Shown here in pieces: positions 37,025 to 45,944 of a stretch of 64,000 nucleotides of DNA (its first letter is position 1; every line of letters begins with the position of its first letter). Both the position numbers and the translations under genes were made by a program. The stretch is from Pseudomaricurvus hydrocarbonicus (GTDB taxonomy: Bacteria > Pseudomonadota > Gammaproteobacteria > Pseudomonadales > Cellvibrionaceae): contig NZ_JAAONZ010000004.1 of the NCBI RefSeq assembly GCF_011602365.1, forward strand, positions 372,001-436,000, given 5' to 3'. The notes below the pieces were generated by a model that saw nothing but the letters and a program-made list of their open reading frames with translations, was not told the origin of the DNA and made no database searches.

Positions 37025-37798
37025 ATGGCAAAAGTCATCACCGAAGCGGTCACCAGCATCCACCACTGGAATGACACCCTGTTTAGCTTCAAAACCAGCC
37101 GCGACCCCGCTTTGCGTTTCGAAAACGGCCACTTTGTGATGATGGGCCTTGAGGTCGAAGGGAAACCCCTGATGCGCGCCTACAGCATTGCCAGCGCTAA
37201 CTATGATGATCAACTGGAATTTTTCAGCATTAAGGTGCCCAACGGTCCGCTGACCTCAAAATTGCAGAACATTCAGGTGGGCGACCAGATACTGGTCAGC
37301 ACCAAACCGACCGGGACCCTCATCGCCGATCACCTGCTGCCCGGCAAACACCTGTACCTGATCAGTACCGGTACCGGCCTGGCCCCGTTCATGAGCATCA
37401 TTCGTGACCCGGAAATCTACGATCGCTTTGACAAGATCATTCTGACGCATGGTGTGCGCACTGTCTCCGAACTGGCCTATCAGGAAGTGATTGAAAAGGA
37501 ACTGCCCAATGATGAGTACCTGGGCGATGTCATTAAAGAAAAGCTGCTCTACTACCCCACGGTGACGCGTGAGCCTTACCGCAATCAGGGCCGCCTGACC
37601 GACGCGATGGCTTCCGGTGTACTGCCAAAGTCTTTGGGCTTACCCAATATAAACCCTGAAACAGATCGCTTCATGGTCTGCGGCAGTCCGGCAATGCTGA
37701 AAGACACCTGCGCGTGGCTGGATGAGCGAGGCTTCACCGAGTCACGTCACGGCCATCAAGCCCACTATGTGATTGAAAGAGCCTTTGTCGAAAAATAA
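37025..37798 (+). CDS. fpr: Ferredoxin-NADP reductase Fpr
   Basis: A 257-residue FAD enzyme moving electrons between NADPH and ferredoxin or flavodoxin. The FAD-binding motif RAYSIASANYDDQLEFF starts near residue 50. The NADP-binding region contains LISTGTGLAPFMSIIRDPEIYDRFDKIILTHGVR (in part: ISTGTGLAPFMSI), and FMVCGSPAMLKD lies near the end. The C-terminal FVEK resembles the Pseudomonas/E. coli short-type ending. It may serve the flavodoxin at 7.9 kb. It is divergent from finR. Confidence 0.95.
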   Translation: MAKVITEAVTSIHHWNDTLFSFKTSRDPALRFENGHFVMMGLEVEGKPLMRAYSIASANYDDQLEFFSIKVPNGPLTSKLQNIQVGDQILVSTKPTGTLIADHLLPGKHLYLISTGTGLAPFMSIIRDPEIYDRFDKIILTHGVRTVSELAYQEVIEKELPNDEYLGDVIKEKLLYYPTVTREPYRNQGRLTDAMASGVLPKSLGLPNINPETDRFMVCGSPAMLKDTCAWLDERGFTESRHGHQAHYVIERAFVEK

Positions 37799-37800
37799 AC

Positions 37801-37816
37801 GAGAATATTGATTCCG
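37801..37816. promoter_or_regulatory. Putative TetR operator upstream of its own gene
   Basis: GAGAATATTGATTCCG matches the downstream palindrome at 38905-38920 at 12 of 16 positions. It overlaps a possible -35 (TTGATT, 37808-37813), with TATTCG 17 nt further as -10, 68 nt before the TetR start. It suggests autoregulation. Confidence 0.5.
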
Positions 37817-37883
37817 TTTCGGTCCACATCTATTCGTGGTAGTCTTTTCACCGACTTAAGCAATTGACGGACTTGGACATTAC

Positions 37884-38522
37884 ATGGGCTCGATATTTAC
37901 CTCTCTGGCCAGTCTTCCAGAACCGACACAGGCGCGCAGCCGCGAAGCCCTGGATCGTTTTCTGGCCGCCGGTGAGCGGCTGCTGGCGGAAAACCGTTTT
38001 GAAGAAGCTGGCATCGCGGAGCTCGCCAATGAGGCTCAATCCTCTGTCGGTACCTTTTATCGACTGCTGTCTGAAAAAGAAACACTGACGCTGTTATTGA
38101 TGCAGCGCTTTTTCACCGAGATTGAAGATATGGTGGAAACGACGTTTCACCCTGATCGCTGGCAGGGACAAGGGATCGCCGCGATTGCCGAAACCTTTGT
38201 TGAAGTCTTTGTTGATATCTACGAGGGACGCGGTGGCGCCCTGCGAGCCTTGATCCTCAGAGCCTCGCGCGATGCCAGCTTTCGCGATCAGGTTCACCAG
38301 CTGAATCAGCTGATCGGCAAGCGTTTGGGGTCACTGCTGCGACAGCGCAAAGACGAAATCACCCACCCTCGACCAGAACAAGCCATTAAAGCCGTGGCGC
38401 ATATGGTACTGGGCATACTCAACCAGCACACGATCACAGGTTCTTTAGGCGGACTGTCACGCAAAAATTTGAATGCGGAACTGGTGCGCGTCTTCAATCA
38501 ATACCTGGGCGTCAGCACCTGA
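37884..38522 (+). CDS. TetR-family transcriptional regulator
   Basis: A 212-residue regulator. The N-terminal helix-turn-helix (about 20-65) has GIAELANEAQSSVGTFYRLLSEKETL, the TetR recognition-helix pattern with GTFYRLL. The C-terminal ligand domain (70-205) is all-helical and variable, so the ligand cannot be read. It begins 85 nt after fpr and lies upstream of the hydrolase/TonB-receptor operon. Three related 16-bp palindromes flank it and the downstream promoter, making control of that operon likely. Confidence 0.9.
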   Translation: MGSIFTSLASLPEPTQARSREALDRFLAAGERLLAENRFEEAGIAELANEAQSSVGTFYRLLSEKETLTLLLMQRFFTEIEDMVETTFHPDRWQGQGIAAIAETFVEVFVDIYEGRGGALRALILRASRDASFRDQVHQLNQLIGKRLGSLLRQRKDEITHPRPEQAIKAVAHMVLGILNQHTITGSLGGLSRKNLNAELVRVFNQYLGVST

Positions 38523-38683
38523 TCGGCGCCTGCTTACCGCTGGTGGACAGAACCAAACGGCCCGCCCAAAATAACGAATGTCCACGGTCAAACTCCCGCA
38601 ACACCACTGGCACTCAGAGCATCAAACGGTCCCACTAAACGGTTAAGGTATCACCGTCCTCTCTGCGTGTAACGCCGCCTCTA

Positions 38684-38739
38684 CCTGCACACCTGCACGC
38701 CTGCACACCTGCACACCTGCACGCCTGCACACCTGCACA
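38684..38739. repeat. Octamer minisatellite, seven copies of CCTGCACR
   Basis: Seven contiguous 8-bp units CCTGCACA or CCTGCACG run from 38684 to 38739 in the order A,G,A,A,G,A,A, so a 24-bp higher-order unit is also visible. Copy number is likely to vary. It lies between the TetR gene and the promoter of the hydrolase/receptor operon, not inside a convincing gene. Confidence 0.9.
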
Positions 38740-38864
38740 CCAAATTCTAAAAGTTCACTTCGCACTGCCTGGAAACTCAGATTCATAAAGATACTCTTTG
38801 TTATTGTCATTAATAATGAGCACACCCACGCCCTGTTCAAACTTTTTCCCCCACACAATATTTA

Positions 38865-38920
38865 CGGAACCAATATTCCGATATTAATGGATTTCGCTTG
38901 CAATCGGAATATGTATTCCG
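38865..38920 (+). promoter_or_regulatory. Promoter with two 16-bp CGGAA-N6-TTCCG operators
   Basis: CGGAACCAATATTCCG (38865-38880) and CGGAATATGTATTCCG (38905-38920) share arms CGGAA/TTCCG and are 40 bp apart. A promoter TTGCAA (38898-38903), 17 nt, TATTTT (38921-38926) places the second operator exactly in its spacer. A larger inverted repeat, ATATTCCGAT with ATCGGAATAT (38873-38912), joins them. The likely binder is the TetR protein at 37884. Confidence 0.6.
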
Positions 38921-38958
38921 TATTTTGAGTGTAGATGAAAGGCACACAGGAGGCCAGC

Positions 38959-39762
38959 ATGCCCCGAACAGCGGTGAGAAACGTTTATTTGAATTATGAA
39001 ATTGTCGGCCAGGGAGAGGCTCTGGTGTTGTTACACGGCCTGGGATCAAGGCTGGAAGACTGGCGGGCACAAACGGCTTACTTTTCGAAGAGCTATAAGG
39101 TCATCGCCGTTGATTTTCGCGGCCACGGTCACTCCGACAAGCCCAGCGGACCCTATTCCATTCCGATGTTTGCCGATGACATCCTTCACCTGCTGGATCA
39201 GCTTGGCGTAGACCAGTTTCACCTTGCCGGCTTTTCCATGGGGGGGATGACGGCCTTTCAGTTGGCGGTCAACCAGCCACAACGACTGAAAAGCCTGACC
39301 ATCATCAATTCCAGCCCCTGCGTGCCCTATCAAACCCTGAGCGAAAAAATGACCGTTTGGGGCCGGCTGGGCTGTATTCATTTACTGGGTATGGCGCGGC
39401 TCGGAAAACTGATCGGTCGCAACCTGTTCCCCAGAGCGGAGCAAAAACCTTTATACGATGAGTTTCTCGCCACTATGAAACACAACGATGTTGAGGCTTA
39501 CATCCACTCACTGAAATCATTTCTGGGCTGGGATGTCACGTCTCGATTACATCGTTTAAGCATGCCGGTGCTGGTCGTGAGCGCGGACCACGATTACACA
39601 CCGGTGAGCCATAAACAGAGATATTGTGAACACATCCCCAACTGCCAACTGCACGTTATTGAAGATTCGAGACACGCAACACCACTGGACCAACCCGAGA
39701 GACTGAATGGTGTTGTGGACGCTTTTTTACGCAGCACCCAGCCGGATTTTTCACCCCAGTAG
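38959..39762 (+). CDS. Alpha/beta hydrolase
   Basis: A 267-residue alpha/beta-hydrolase-fold protein. It has the oxyanion segment LLHGLGSRLEDWR, the nucleophile elbow GFSMGGM with Ser near residue 95, an acid in VVSADHDYTP and the catalytic His in EDSRHATPLDQPERL. A short helical lid lies at about 120-180. I use the ATG at 38959 because AGGAGG (38948-38953) precedes it; an ATG at 38935 is weaker. There is no signal peptide, so it acts in the cytoplasm. The TonB receptor follows after 43 nt, suggesting hydrolysis of an imported ester or similar compound. Confidence 0.88.
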   Translation: MPRTAVRNVYLNYEIVGQGEALVLLHGLGSRLEDWRAQTAYFSKSYKVIAVDFRGHGHSDKPSGPYSIPMFADDILHLLDQLGVDQFHLAGFSMGGMTAFQLAVNQPQRLKSLTIINSSPCVPYQTLSEKMTVWGRLGCIHLLGMARLGKLIGRNLFPRAEQKPLYDEFLATMKHNDVEAYIHSLKSFLGWDVTSRLHRLSMPVLVVSADHDYTPVSHKQRYCEHIPNCQLHVIEDSRHATPLDQPERLNGVVDAFLRSTQPDFSPQ

Positions 39763-39805
39763 TTAACACCATACCCAACAGCAATAATCATAAAAGGGAA
39801 AGACT

Positions 39806-42139
39806 ATGAACAACACCAAGCGCCTTAAGCTCAGCCTGTTAAGCCTTGCCATCGGCAGCACCCTGCCACTGCCGGGGCACACCCAAGACTCAACCGATTC
39901 ACTCCTGCTGGAAGAGGTGGTGGTGACCGCGCGTAAACGCGCCGAAAGCTTGCAGGAGGTTCCCTTAGCGGTTACCGCCATGGATGCCCGTGAGCTGGCC
40001 ATCAGCGGCGCCGCCGACCTTGCCGACATTCAGGCGCAAGTGCCCGGCTTAACGGCTTACGCTGCCCGGGGCACCACCAGCACATTAACCGCGTACATTC
40101 GGGGCATCGGACAGTCGGATCCACTGTGGGGGGTTGAGCCCGGTGTTGGGCTCTATCTGGATGATGTCTATATCGCCCGCCCACAAGGGGCTTTACTGGA
40201 AGTCTTTGATGTGGACCGTATTGAAGTGCTGCGGGGTCCGCAGGGCACCCTGTACGGCCGCAATACGATTGGTGGTGCCATCAAGTACATCTCCAAACCC
40301 ATCGGTTTTGATCAGGAAGGCAAGTTGCAACTGACGCTGGGCAATTACAATCGGCAGGATTTGGTCGCCAGTTACAGCACCCCCCTGATTGAAGACACCC
40401 TCGCCGCCAAACTCTCAGTGGCCTCACTGAGCCACGATGGGCTGGGCACCAATCACACCACGGGAAGCGACGTCAGCGATAAACAAGTGCTCAGTGGCCG
40501 ACTGTCCCTGGACTGGGTCATCAGCGATAGTCTGAGCGCGAAACTGGCCCTGGATGCCACCAAAGACACCTCGGCACCACGCGGAGGCCAACGCATGCTC
40601 GAAAACCCCTGGGAAGCCACCCTACCCGTCATGATCTCAGGCCTTGTGACGCCCCTGGTGCCTGGCCTGCCTTATTATTCCGCAGAGGCCGTTGCCGCCG
40701 CCGCGGTGAACGGCCAGTCGCCGCTGCCGGTATCCACTGATCGCTATGATACTGACAGTGGATTGGTTGGCGCGCGCAACGATGTCACCACTTCCGGGGC
40801 CTCTCTGACACTGGCGTACGACCTCAACAACGCCTGGAGCCTCAAATCCATCACCGCTTTTCGTCAGGGTGACACCGTAGGCACCCTTGATTTCGACATG
40901 GGCCCACTGCCCATCGCCGATGTCTACGGCGAATACGACGATCATCAGTTTACTCAGGAATTGCAGTTTAACTACGACAACGGCGACAGCTGGCAGGCGG
41001 TTTTTGGCCTCTACTACATCGACGCCACCGCCGGCGGCACCGTTAAGAACCAGTTTTTGCTGGCCCCCGTGCTCCCGGCTGGCCACCCCAGCAATCCTCT
41101 GCCGATCGCCATCACTACCGTCCTGCCCCAGTACAGCACCAGCGCCGGCGACGTCATCACAGAAAGCTATTCACTCTATGGCGAATCCAGCTGGCAAATG
41201 ACCCCGGCCCTCAGCCTCACTTTGGGTGGGCGCTACACCCGGGAACAAAAAACCGCCGCTATTTTGGCGGAAAATTATGCCGACCCCGACTTTACCTCAG
41301 TCACTGCCACCGAAACCGACTTTACTGGCAGTGAAACCTGGAGTAACTTTTCCCCCAAGATCGGTCTTGATTATCAGTTCGAAGATCATCTTTTACTCTA
41401 TGCCAGCGCCAGCATGGGCTTCAAAAGTGGGGGCTACAACATTCGGGCCAAACAAGTAAGCCAGCCGGAATCCATCAACCCCTATGATGAAGAAACCGTC
41501 ACCACCTATGAAATTGGCTTCAAATCCACACTGCTTGAGCGGCTGATGCTGAATGCAACTTACTTTTACAGCGATTATGACGATATTCAGCTGAGTATCT
41601 TCAGTCAGTCCAGCGACGGAACCTTTTTTGGGGACTTCACCAATGCCGGCAAAGGCATGATTCAGGGCGTTGAAATGGAGTTCGCAGCCGCCGTGACGGA
41701 GAATTTCAGCGTCAGTGGTAACCTCGCCTATCTGGATGCCGAGTACCGGGAATACCTGGATGGCGGCATTGATGTGGCCGATCAAAAGGCGTTTACCAAC
41801 ACCCCGGAATGGACCTATACCCTGAACGTCACCTATCAACGTGGGTTAAGCCATGGTGCCGATCTGACCGCACGCCTGAGCTACAGTTACCGGGACGATG
41901 TGATTCCCACGACCGACCTCAGCCCCATCCTTGCCCAGAAGGCTTACGACACCATCGACGCCACCCTGGCATACACCACCGCTGACGAGCGCTGGCGTCT
42001 GGCTTTGGAGGGACGTAACCTGACTGACGAGGAATACCGCACCACGGGTTACGACTTACGCTCTTCGGGGGTGTCGATTGTGGAGGGCTTTTACGGTGCG
42101 CCACGCACCCTGGCCTTTAAGGCAAGCTATGCGTTTTAA
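39806..42139 (+). CDS. TonB-dependent outer-membrane receptor
   Basis: A 777-residue outer-membrane transporter. It has a signal peptide (about 1-26), a TonB box in LEEVVVTARKRAESLQEVPLAVTAMD, a plug domain (about 50-165, with VEVLRGPQGTLYGRNTIGGAI as the key wording) and a 22-strand barrel ending in an aromatic residue (FKASYAF). The TARKR...QEVP form is the type common in Sphingomonas and other degraders rather than siderophore receptors. The substrate is unknown; the co-transcribed hydrolase suggests an organic compound. An RBS AAGGGAA precedes the ATG. Confidence 0.93.
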   Translation: MNNTKRLKLSLLSLAIGSTLPLPGHTQDSTDSLLLEEVVVTARKRAESLQEVPLAVTAMDARELAISGAADLADIQAQVPGLTAYAARGTTSTLTAYIRGIGQSDPLWGVEPGVGLYLDDVYIARPQGALLEVFDVDRIEVLRGPQGTLYGRNTIGGAIKYISKPIGFDQEGKLQLTLGNYNRQDLVASYSTPLIEDTLAAKLSVASLSHDGLGTNHTTGSDVSDKQVLSGRLSLDWVISDSLSAKLALDATKDTSAPRGGQRMLENPWEATLPVMISGLVTPLVPGLPYYSAEAVAAAAVNGQSPLPVSTDRYDTDSGLVGARNDVTTSGASLTLAYDLNNAWSLKSITAFRQGDTVGTLDFDMGPLPIADVYGEYDDHQFTQELQFNYDNGDSWQAVFGLYYIDATAGGTVKNQFLLAPVLPAGHPSNPLPIAITTVLPQYSTSAGDVITESYSLYGESSWQMTPALSLTLGGRYTREQKTAAILAENYADPDFTSVTATETDFTGSETWSNFSPKIGLDYQFEDHLLLYASASMGFKSGGYNIRAKQVSQPESINPYDEETVTTYEIGFKSTLLERLMLNATYFYSDYDDIQLSIFSQSSDGTFFGDFTNAGKGMIQGVEMEFAAAVTENFSVSGNLAYLDAEYREYLDGGIDVADQKAFTNTPEWTYTLNVTYQRGLSHGADLTARLSYSYRDDVIPTTDLSPILAQKAYDTIDATLAYTTADERWRLALEGRNLTDEEYRTTGYDLRSSGVSIVEGFYGAPRTLAFKASYAF

Positions 42140-42362
42140 ATCAGCCAATGGGGGTAGAGCCGGTCTCGCAGCAAAGGCTGTTTGAATCGTGTCGTTTGCA
42201 CCCATGAGGACTTTATGGCGAAACCGTTGCGGATGTTTAAGGCCGGTGCCAGGCAGCATGTGACTGTCTGGCGGGCTGAGAAAAACGGAAAGTCACAAAC
42301 ACAGAGGGGCCGGCTGCACCAGCGGCCACATCATCGCCGAGAGGCGCACCTGACTCAAAACC

Positions 42363-43172
42363 TCAATCCCAGGACAAAAAGGGAGGCTCGGCTCTATCCT
42401 GAATGTCAGGCTGGGCAGCAGGCTGAACAGAAGACCGCACGGACGCTACCGGTTGAGCCTTCTGCCGTTTGGCTTGAGTCAGGTGTGGCCCGGCTCTATT
42501 TGACGCCGATTCACGTGAAATCGATGCGCCTGACGTCAATTCACGTGACACCGCCAAACGGGGCCGGTGTGTCGCCAGGTATTCCTGCGCAACCCGCTCG
42601 GCGTGATTGGCCTGCACCCAGGGGTGGGCAAACTCAATAAAACGCTCCATCTTGCGGGCCAGCACACTTCTTACCTGTTCAGCCAAAGCCGGGTCCGCGT
42701 GTTTGAGTTGGTTGAAATCCAGCTGATACATTTGCAAGCACGCAATGTCCTTAATGTAATGCAGGCCTTTCAAGGTAGAGAGTTTAACGACGGGCAACAG
42801 AATATTACCCTGCGAAGACTCCGGCAGATTGGCATGCTCATAATCATAAGGGACGAACGTATTACTTTCAGGGTGAAAGCAAGCCAGCTCTGGAATATCT
42901 GCATCGCTGCAGGGGTCGTAATGTAAGAACACTTCACTGGGTTTCAGCCAGCCTTCAGGGATGCGGAAACTAACCCCCCGCTTAGGCTGCACTCGGGGTA
43001 AATAACGACGGGATCCGGTGTCCGTCAGATTGAACTCCACAACCAAGCGGTCGGAGTGACCGGTATGAATGGCGAAGCCACGCTCAAGCACCAGGCAAAA
43101 GAGTTCAAAGTGTTCATCTTGAGTTTTATGAGGAATGAATACTGTATCTTCCTCCCGATCATATCCCCACAT
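42363..43172 (-). CDS. Unrecognised protein with repeat-borne start codon
   Basis: A 269-residue protein I do not recognise. The first 200 residues look like a folded soluble domain: EEDTVFIPHKTQDEHFELFCLVLERGFAIHTGHSDRLVVEF is strand-rich (in part: FCLVLERGFAIHTGHSD), with GVSFRIPEGWLKPSEVFLHYD and HYIKDIACLQMYQLDFNQL. The tail (about 205-260) is low-complexity Ser/Arg/Ala/Gln and perhaps disordered. No signal peptide or membrane helix. Its ATG lies in the last of three 13-bp repeats, each holding an ATG in a different frame. Isolated gene between the receptor and the thioesterase. Confidence 0.6.
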   Translation of the reverse strand: MWGYDREEDTVFIPHKTQDEHFELFCLVLERGFAIHTGHSDRLVVEFNLTDTGSRRYLPRVQPKRGVSFRIPEGWLKPSEVFLHYDPCSDADIPELACFHPESNTFVPYDYEHANLPESSQGNILLPVVKLSTLKGLHYIKDIACLQMYQLDFNQLKHADPALAEQVRSVLARKMERFIEFAHPWVQANHAERVAQEYLATHRPRLAVSRELTSGASISRESASNRAGPHLTQAKRQKAQPVASVRSSVQPAAQPDIQDRAEPPFLSWD

Positions 43173-43203
43173 TACAGCCCCACATTACAGCCCCACATTA
43201 TAA
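43165..43203. repeat. Three 13-bp tandem repeats over a start codon
   Basis: CCCCACATTACAG occurs at 43165-43177 and 43178-43190, and a third copy with two changes at 43191-43203. On the minus strand each unit reads TAATGTGGGG, an ATG next to a G-run. Only the first unit's ATG (43170-43172) is in frame with the gene. Imperfect TAAGTCA/TAGGTCA-type repeats continue to about 43265. Confidence 0.85.
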
Positions 43204-43443
43204 GTCACAGCCCACCACACTAAGCCACTGCCCTGCTAGGTCATAGCCTCACTAAGTCATAACCCAAGATAGAATCAACAGCTCCAGATTAAAAAAGCCC
43301 GATGTCACTCGGAGCCATCTGTCTGAAAAAACAAAGACTTTCAGTGTAATTCATCTTGCCCGGGATGCCATGCCAGCCGGCTGTTTTTAGCTGAATACTT
43401 CGTTAGCGGTTATCTTTCCACCCCAAACGGTTGCCGCTCTCCC

Positions 43444-44235
43444 TCACTTGGGCAAACGGAATTTAGCGGTTTGGCGGCTGATCGCCACCAATTTTCCGCT
43501 GCTGTCCCACATGATGCCATCTTCTTCAGTAATACCATCAGTCATCATTCGGGAAGTAAATTGACACTGGATCGGCCCTGGAGCCGGCTGCGCCCTGACC
43601 TGAACAGTCAGTTCCACGGTGGGCACCCAGCCAGTCGGACCATAATAGGTGAAGACCGGTGGGGGGTAGGCATCACTGAAACACATCAACGCAAAAGTAT
43701 CGATCGGGCTATCGTCACGGAAATCAATCCAGCCGTCCCAGCGCCCTTCTCCCTGGGGATTACCCAACAAACTTTGCTCCTGGCCCGGGGCCACTCGCAG
43801 ATTGACATGCTTGGCTATTTTGATGTGCGCAGGTGTGCTCAAAAGAACACAGTCCTGGGCCGTCAAAGTATTGGCCGGCTTGATCAACTGCTGAGTCTCT
43901 CCCTGTACGCGCGCCAAATCGGTAAAGGCTGCGGTGACCTGCACTTTGAGCTCAGCCTGCTGGTACAACCTGACCATGGCAAACGAGGTAGACCCGCCAG
44001 TGCGCAACACTTCCACGTCACAGACCACCGGCCCGACACTTGTTGGCGCCAAATAAAAGGCACTGACACTCATCGGGTCTTTATGGGGTAACGCTGCGCT
44101 CAGGGCTTTAGCCGCAATGGCCATCACATAACCGCCGTTGGGTACGTTACCGATACACCAATTGTCCTCAAACACTGACTGCCAGCGGCTCTCTCCAACC
44201 TGCTCTACCTGCGTTTCCTGCTGAAACAACCCCAT
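43444..44235 (-). CDS. Acyl-CoA thioesterase family protein (double hot-dog)
   Basis: A 263-residue double hot-dog protein like TesB-type acyl-CoA thioesterases. The first half has WCIGNVPNGGYVMAIAAKAL, where NGGY is the family helix start, and VLRTGGSTSFAMVRLYQ. The second half has WVPTVELTVQVRA and TDGITEEDGIMWDSSGKLVAISRQ, the standard ending with the catalytic Asp/Gln region. It probably hydrolyses fatty acyl-CoA in the cytoplasm. Chain length is not readable. It lies upstream of nothing on its strand but is separated from lysS by a terminator. Confidence 0.85.
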   Translation of the reverse strand: MGLFQQETQVEQVGESRWQSVFEDNWCIGNVPNGGYVMAIAAKALSAALPHKDPMSVSAFYLAPTSVGPVVCDVEVLRTGGSTSFAMVRLYQQAELKVQVTAAFTDLARVQGETQQLIKPANTLTAQDCVLLSTPAHIKIAKHVNLRVAPGQEQSLLGNPQGEGRWDGWIDFRDDSPIDTFALMCFSDAYPPPVFTYYGPTGWVPTVELTVQVRAQPAPGPIQCQFTSRMMTDGITEEDGIMWDSSGKLVAISRQTAKFRLPK

Positions 44236-44317
44236 ACCACCTCCCTTAATCTTGACCTGACCTTTGCCACTTTTTAGAGTTCTGCGTCATTGAGCCCAGG
44301 GCAATTAAACCCTGCAT

Positions 44318-44344
44318 AAAAAATTCCCCGCAACGGCGGGGAAT
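44318..44344 (-). terminator. Rho-independent terminator of lysS
   Basis: On the minus strand ATTCCCCGC pairs with GCGGGGAAT (arms 44323-44331 and 44336-44344, 4-nt loop), followed by TTTTT. It starts 10 nt after the lysS stop. Confidence 0.9.
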
Positions 44345-44353
44345 GGTATCGGC

Positions 44354-45865
44354 TTATTCGGGGCGCATGGCCGGAAATAACAAGACATCGCGAATCGAAG
44401 GCGAATCCGTCAGCAACATCACCAGACGGTCTATTCCAATCCCCTGTCCTGCAGTGGGTGGCAAGCCATATTCCAGTGCGCGAACAAAGTCTGCATCGTA
44501 ATGCATGGCCTCGTCATCACCGGCGTCTTTCTCTGCCACCTGGGCCTGAAAACGTTCAGCCTGGTCTTCCGCGTCATTCAGTTCCGAGAAACCATTGGCA
44601 ATCTCACGCCCTCCCACAAAAAACTCAAAACGGTCGGTGACGAAAGGGTTGTCGTCACTGCGTCGAGCCAGCGGCGACACCTCGGTGGGGTACTCAGTAA
44701 TGAAAGTTGGGTCCATCAAACGGTGTTCAACGGTTTTCTCGAAGATTTCAATCTGAACCTTACCCAAGCCCCAGAAATTCTTCAGTGGAATGCCCAGCTT
44801 CTCAGCAACGCCACGGGCGCTGTCCATGTTGTCGATATCACTCGCAGACAACGCCGGATTGAAGTGCAGGATCGAATCAAACACACTGATACGGCGGAAT
44901 GGCTTGGTAAAGTCGTAGATGGTTTCCTGGGTGATTTCACCTTCCGCATTCTTGACCGTACTGCGAATTTCGGTGGTGCCGATCACCTGCTCACACAACT
45001 TGCGTAGCATGTCTTCGGTCAGATCCATCAGATCATGGTAATCCGCATAAGCCTGATAAAACTCCAGCATGGTGAATTCCGGATTGTGCCGAGTCGACAA
45101 GCCTTCATTGCGGAAGTTGCGGTTGATCTCATACACGCGATCAAAACCACCCACCACCAAGCGCTTGAGGTACAACTCCGGAGCGATACGCAGATACATA
45201 TCAATATCCAGCGCATTGTGATGTGTGACAAACGGACGCGCGGTCGCACCACCGGGAATGGCCTGTAACATAGGCGTTTCCACTTCCAGGAAATCACGGC
45301 CATTCAAGTAATTGCGCATAAAGGCCACGATCCTGGAACGCGTGACAAAGGTATCACGCACTTCCGGGTTCGCAATCAAGTCCACGTAGCGCTGACGGTA
45401 GCGCATCTCCTGATCAGCCAGGCCATGATACTTATCCGGCAACGGACGCAACGCTTTGGTCAGCAACTGATATTCATCCAGCTGGACGTACAGATCGCCT
45501 TTACCGGATTTATGCAGTTCACCCTTAACCCCGACAATGTCCCCCAAGTCCAGAGACTTGGCAAAAGGACGGGCCTCTTTGGTCACATACAGCTGGATAC
45601 GACCTGCGCTGTCCTGAATTTCCATAAAGGCGCCGCGGTTGCGGATCAATCGGCCAGCCACGCTGACCACTTTGCCCATTTGCTCCAGCTCTGGTTTCTC
45701 AAAGCCACCAAACTCATTCTGCAAATCCTGGGTTTTACTGTCAGGGCGGAAGGTATTGGGAAAGGCATTGCCCGCTTCACGTAAAGCAGACAGTTTACTG
45801 CGCCGCTCAGCGATCAGCTTGTTTTCGTCTTGTGGCTGTTGAGTGTTGTTGCTCATAGTGTTCAT
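44354..45865 (-). CDS. lysS: Lysyl-tRNA synthetase (class II)
   Basis: A 503-residue class II synthetase that charges tRNA-Lys. The OB-fold anticodon-binding domain (about 55-155, with [19 protein letters not shown]) precedes the catalytic domain. Class II motifs visible are motif 2 in [28 protein letters not shown] (in part: [15 protein letters not shown]) and motif 3 in [18 protein letters not shown] near the end. Length matches E. coli LysS (505). It follows prfB by 79 nt, the conserved prfB-lysS operon. Confidence 0.97.
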   Translation of the reverse strand: MNTMSNNTQQPQDENKLIAERRSKLSALREAGNAFPNTFRPDSKTQDLQNEFGGFEKPELEQMGKVVSVAGRLIRNRGAFMEIQDSAGRIQLYVTKEARPFAKSLDLGDIVGVKGELHKSGKGDLYVQLDEYQLLTKALRPLPDKYHGLADQEMRYRQRYVDLIANPEVRDTFVTRSRIVAFMRNYLNGRDFLEVETPMLQAIPGGATARPFVTHHNALDIDMYLRIAPELYLKRLVVGGFDRVYEINRNFRNEGLSTRHNPEFTMLEFYQAYADYHDLMDLTEDMLRKLCEQVIGTTEIRSTVKNAEGEITQETIYDFTKPFRRISVFDSILHFNPALSASDIDNMDSARGVAEKLGIPLKNFWGLGKVQIEIFEKTVEHRLMDPTFITEYPTEVSPLARRSDDNPFVTDRFEFFVGGREIANGFSELNDAEDQAERFQAQVAEKDAGDDEAMHYDADFVRALEYGLPPTAGQGIGIDRLVMLLTDSPSIRDVLLFPAMRPE

Positions 45866-45944
45866 CCAATTGTGTACACCGGACCGGCAGCGATCCGGGC
45901 AAAAAAACGTTCAATGGCTAGCCAGTACCTTACCAGGTAACAGC

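Noticed and set aside
33940-38655. TAAGGTATCACC shared by two spacers
   Set aside because: Only 12 bases are shared, with unrelated flanks, so a repeat family is not supported.
38643-38858. Minus-strand frame through the octamer repeat
   Set aside because: Its repeated RRAGVQVC is merely the translation of the minisatellite, and no RBS or conserved region supports it.
42182-42640. Plus-strand 152-codon frame
   Set aside because: It overlaps the better minus-strand gene at 42363-43172, is Arg/His/Gln-rich and shows no RBS or family resemblance.
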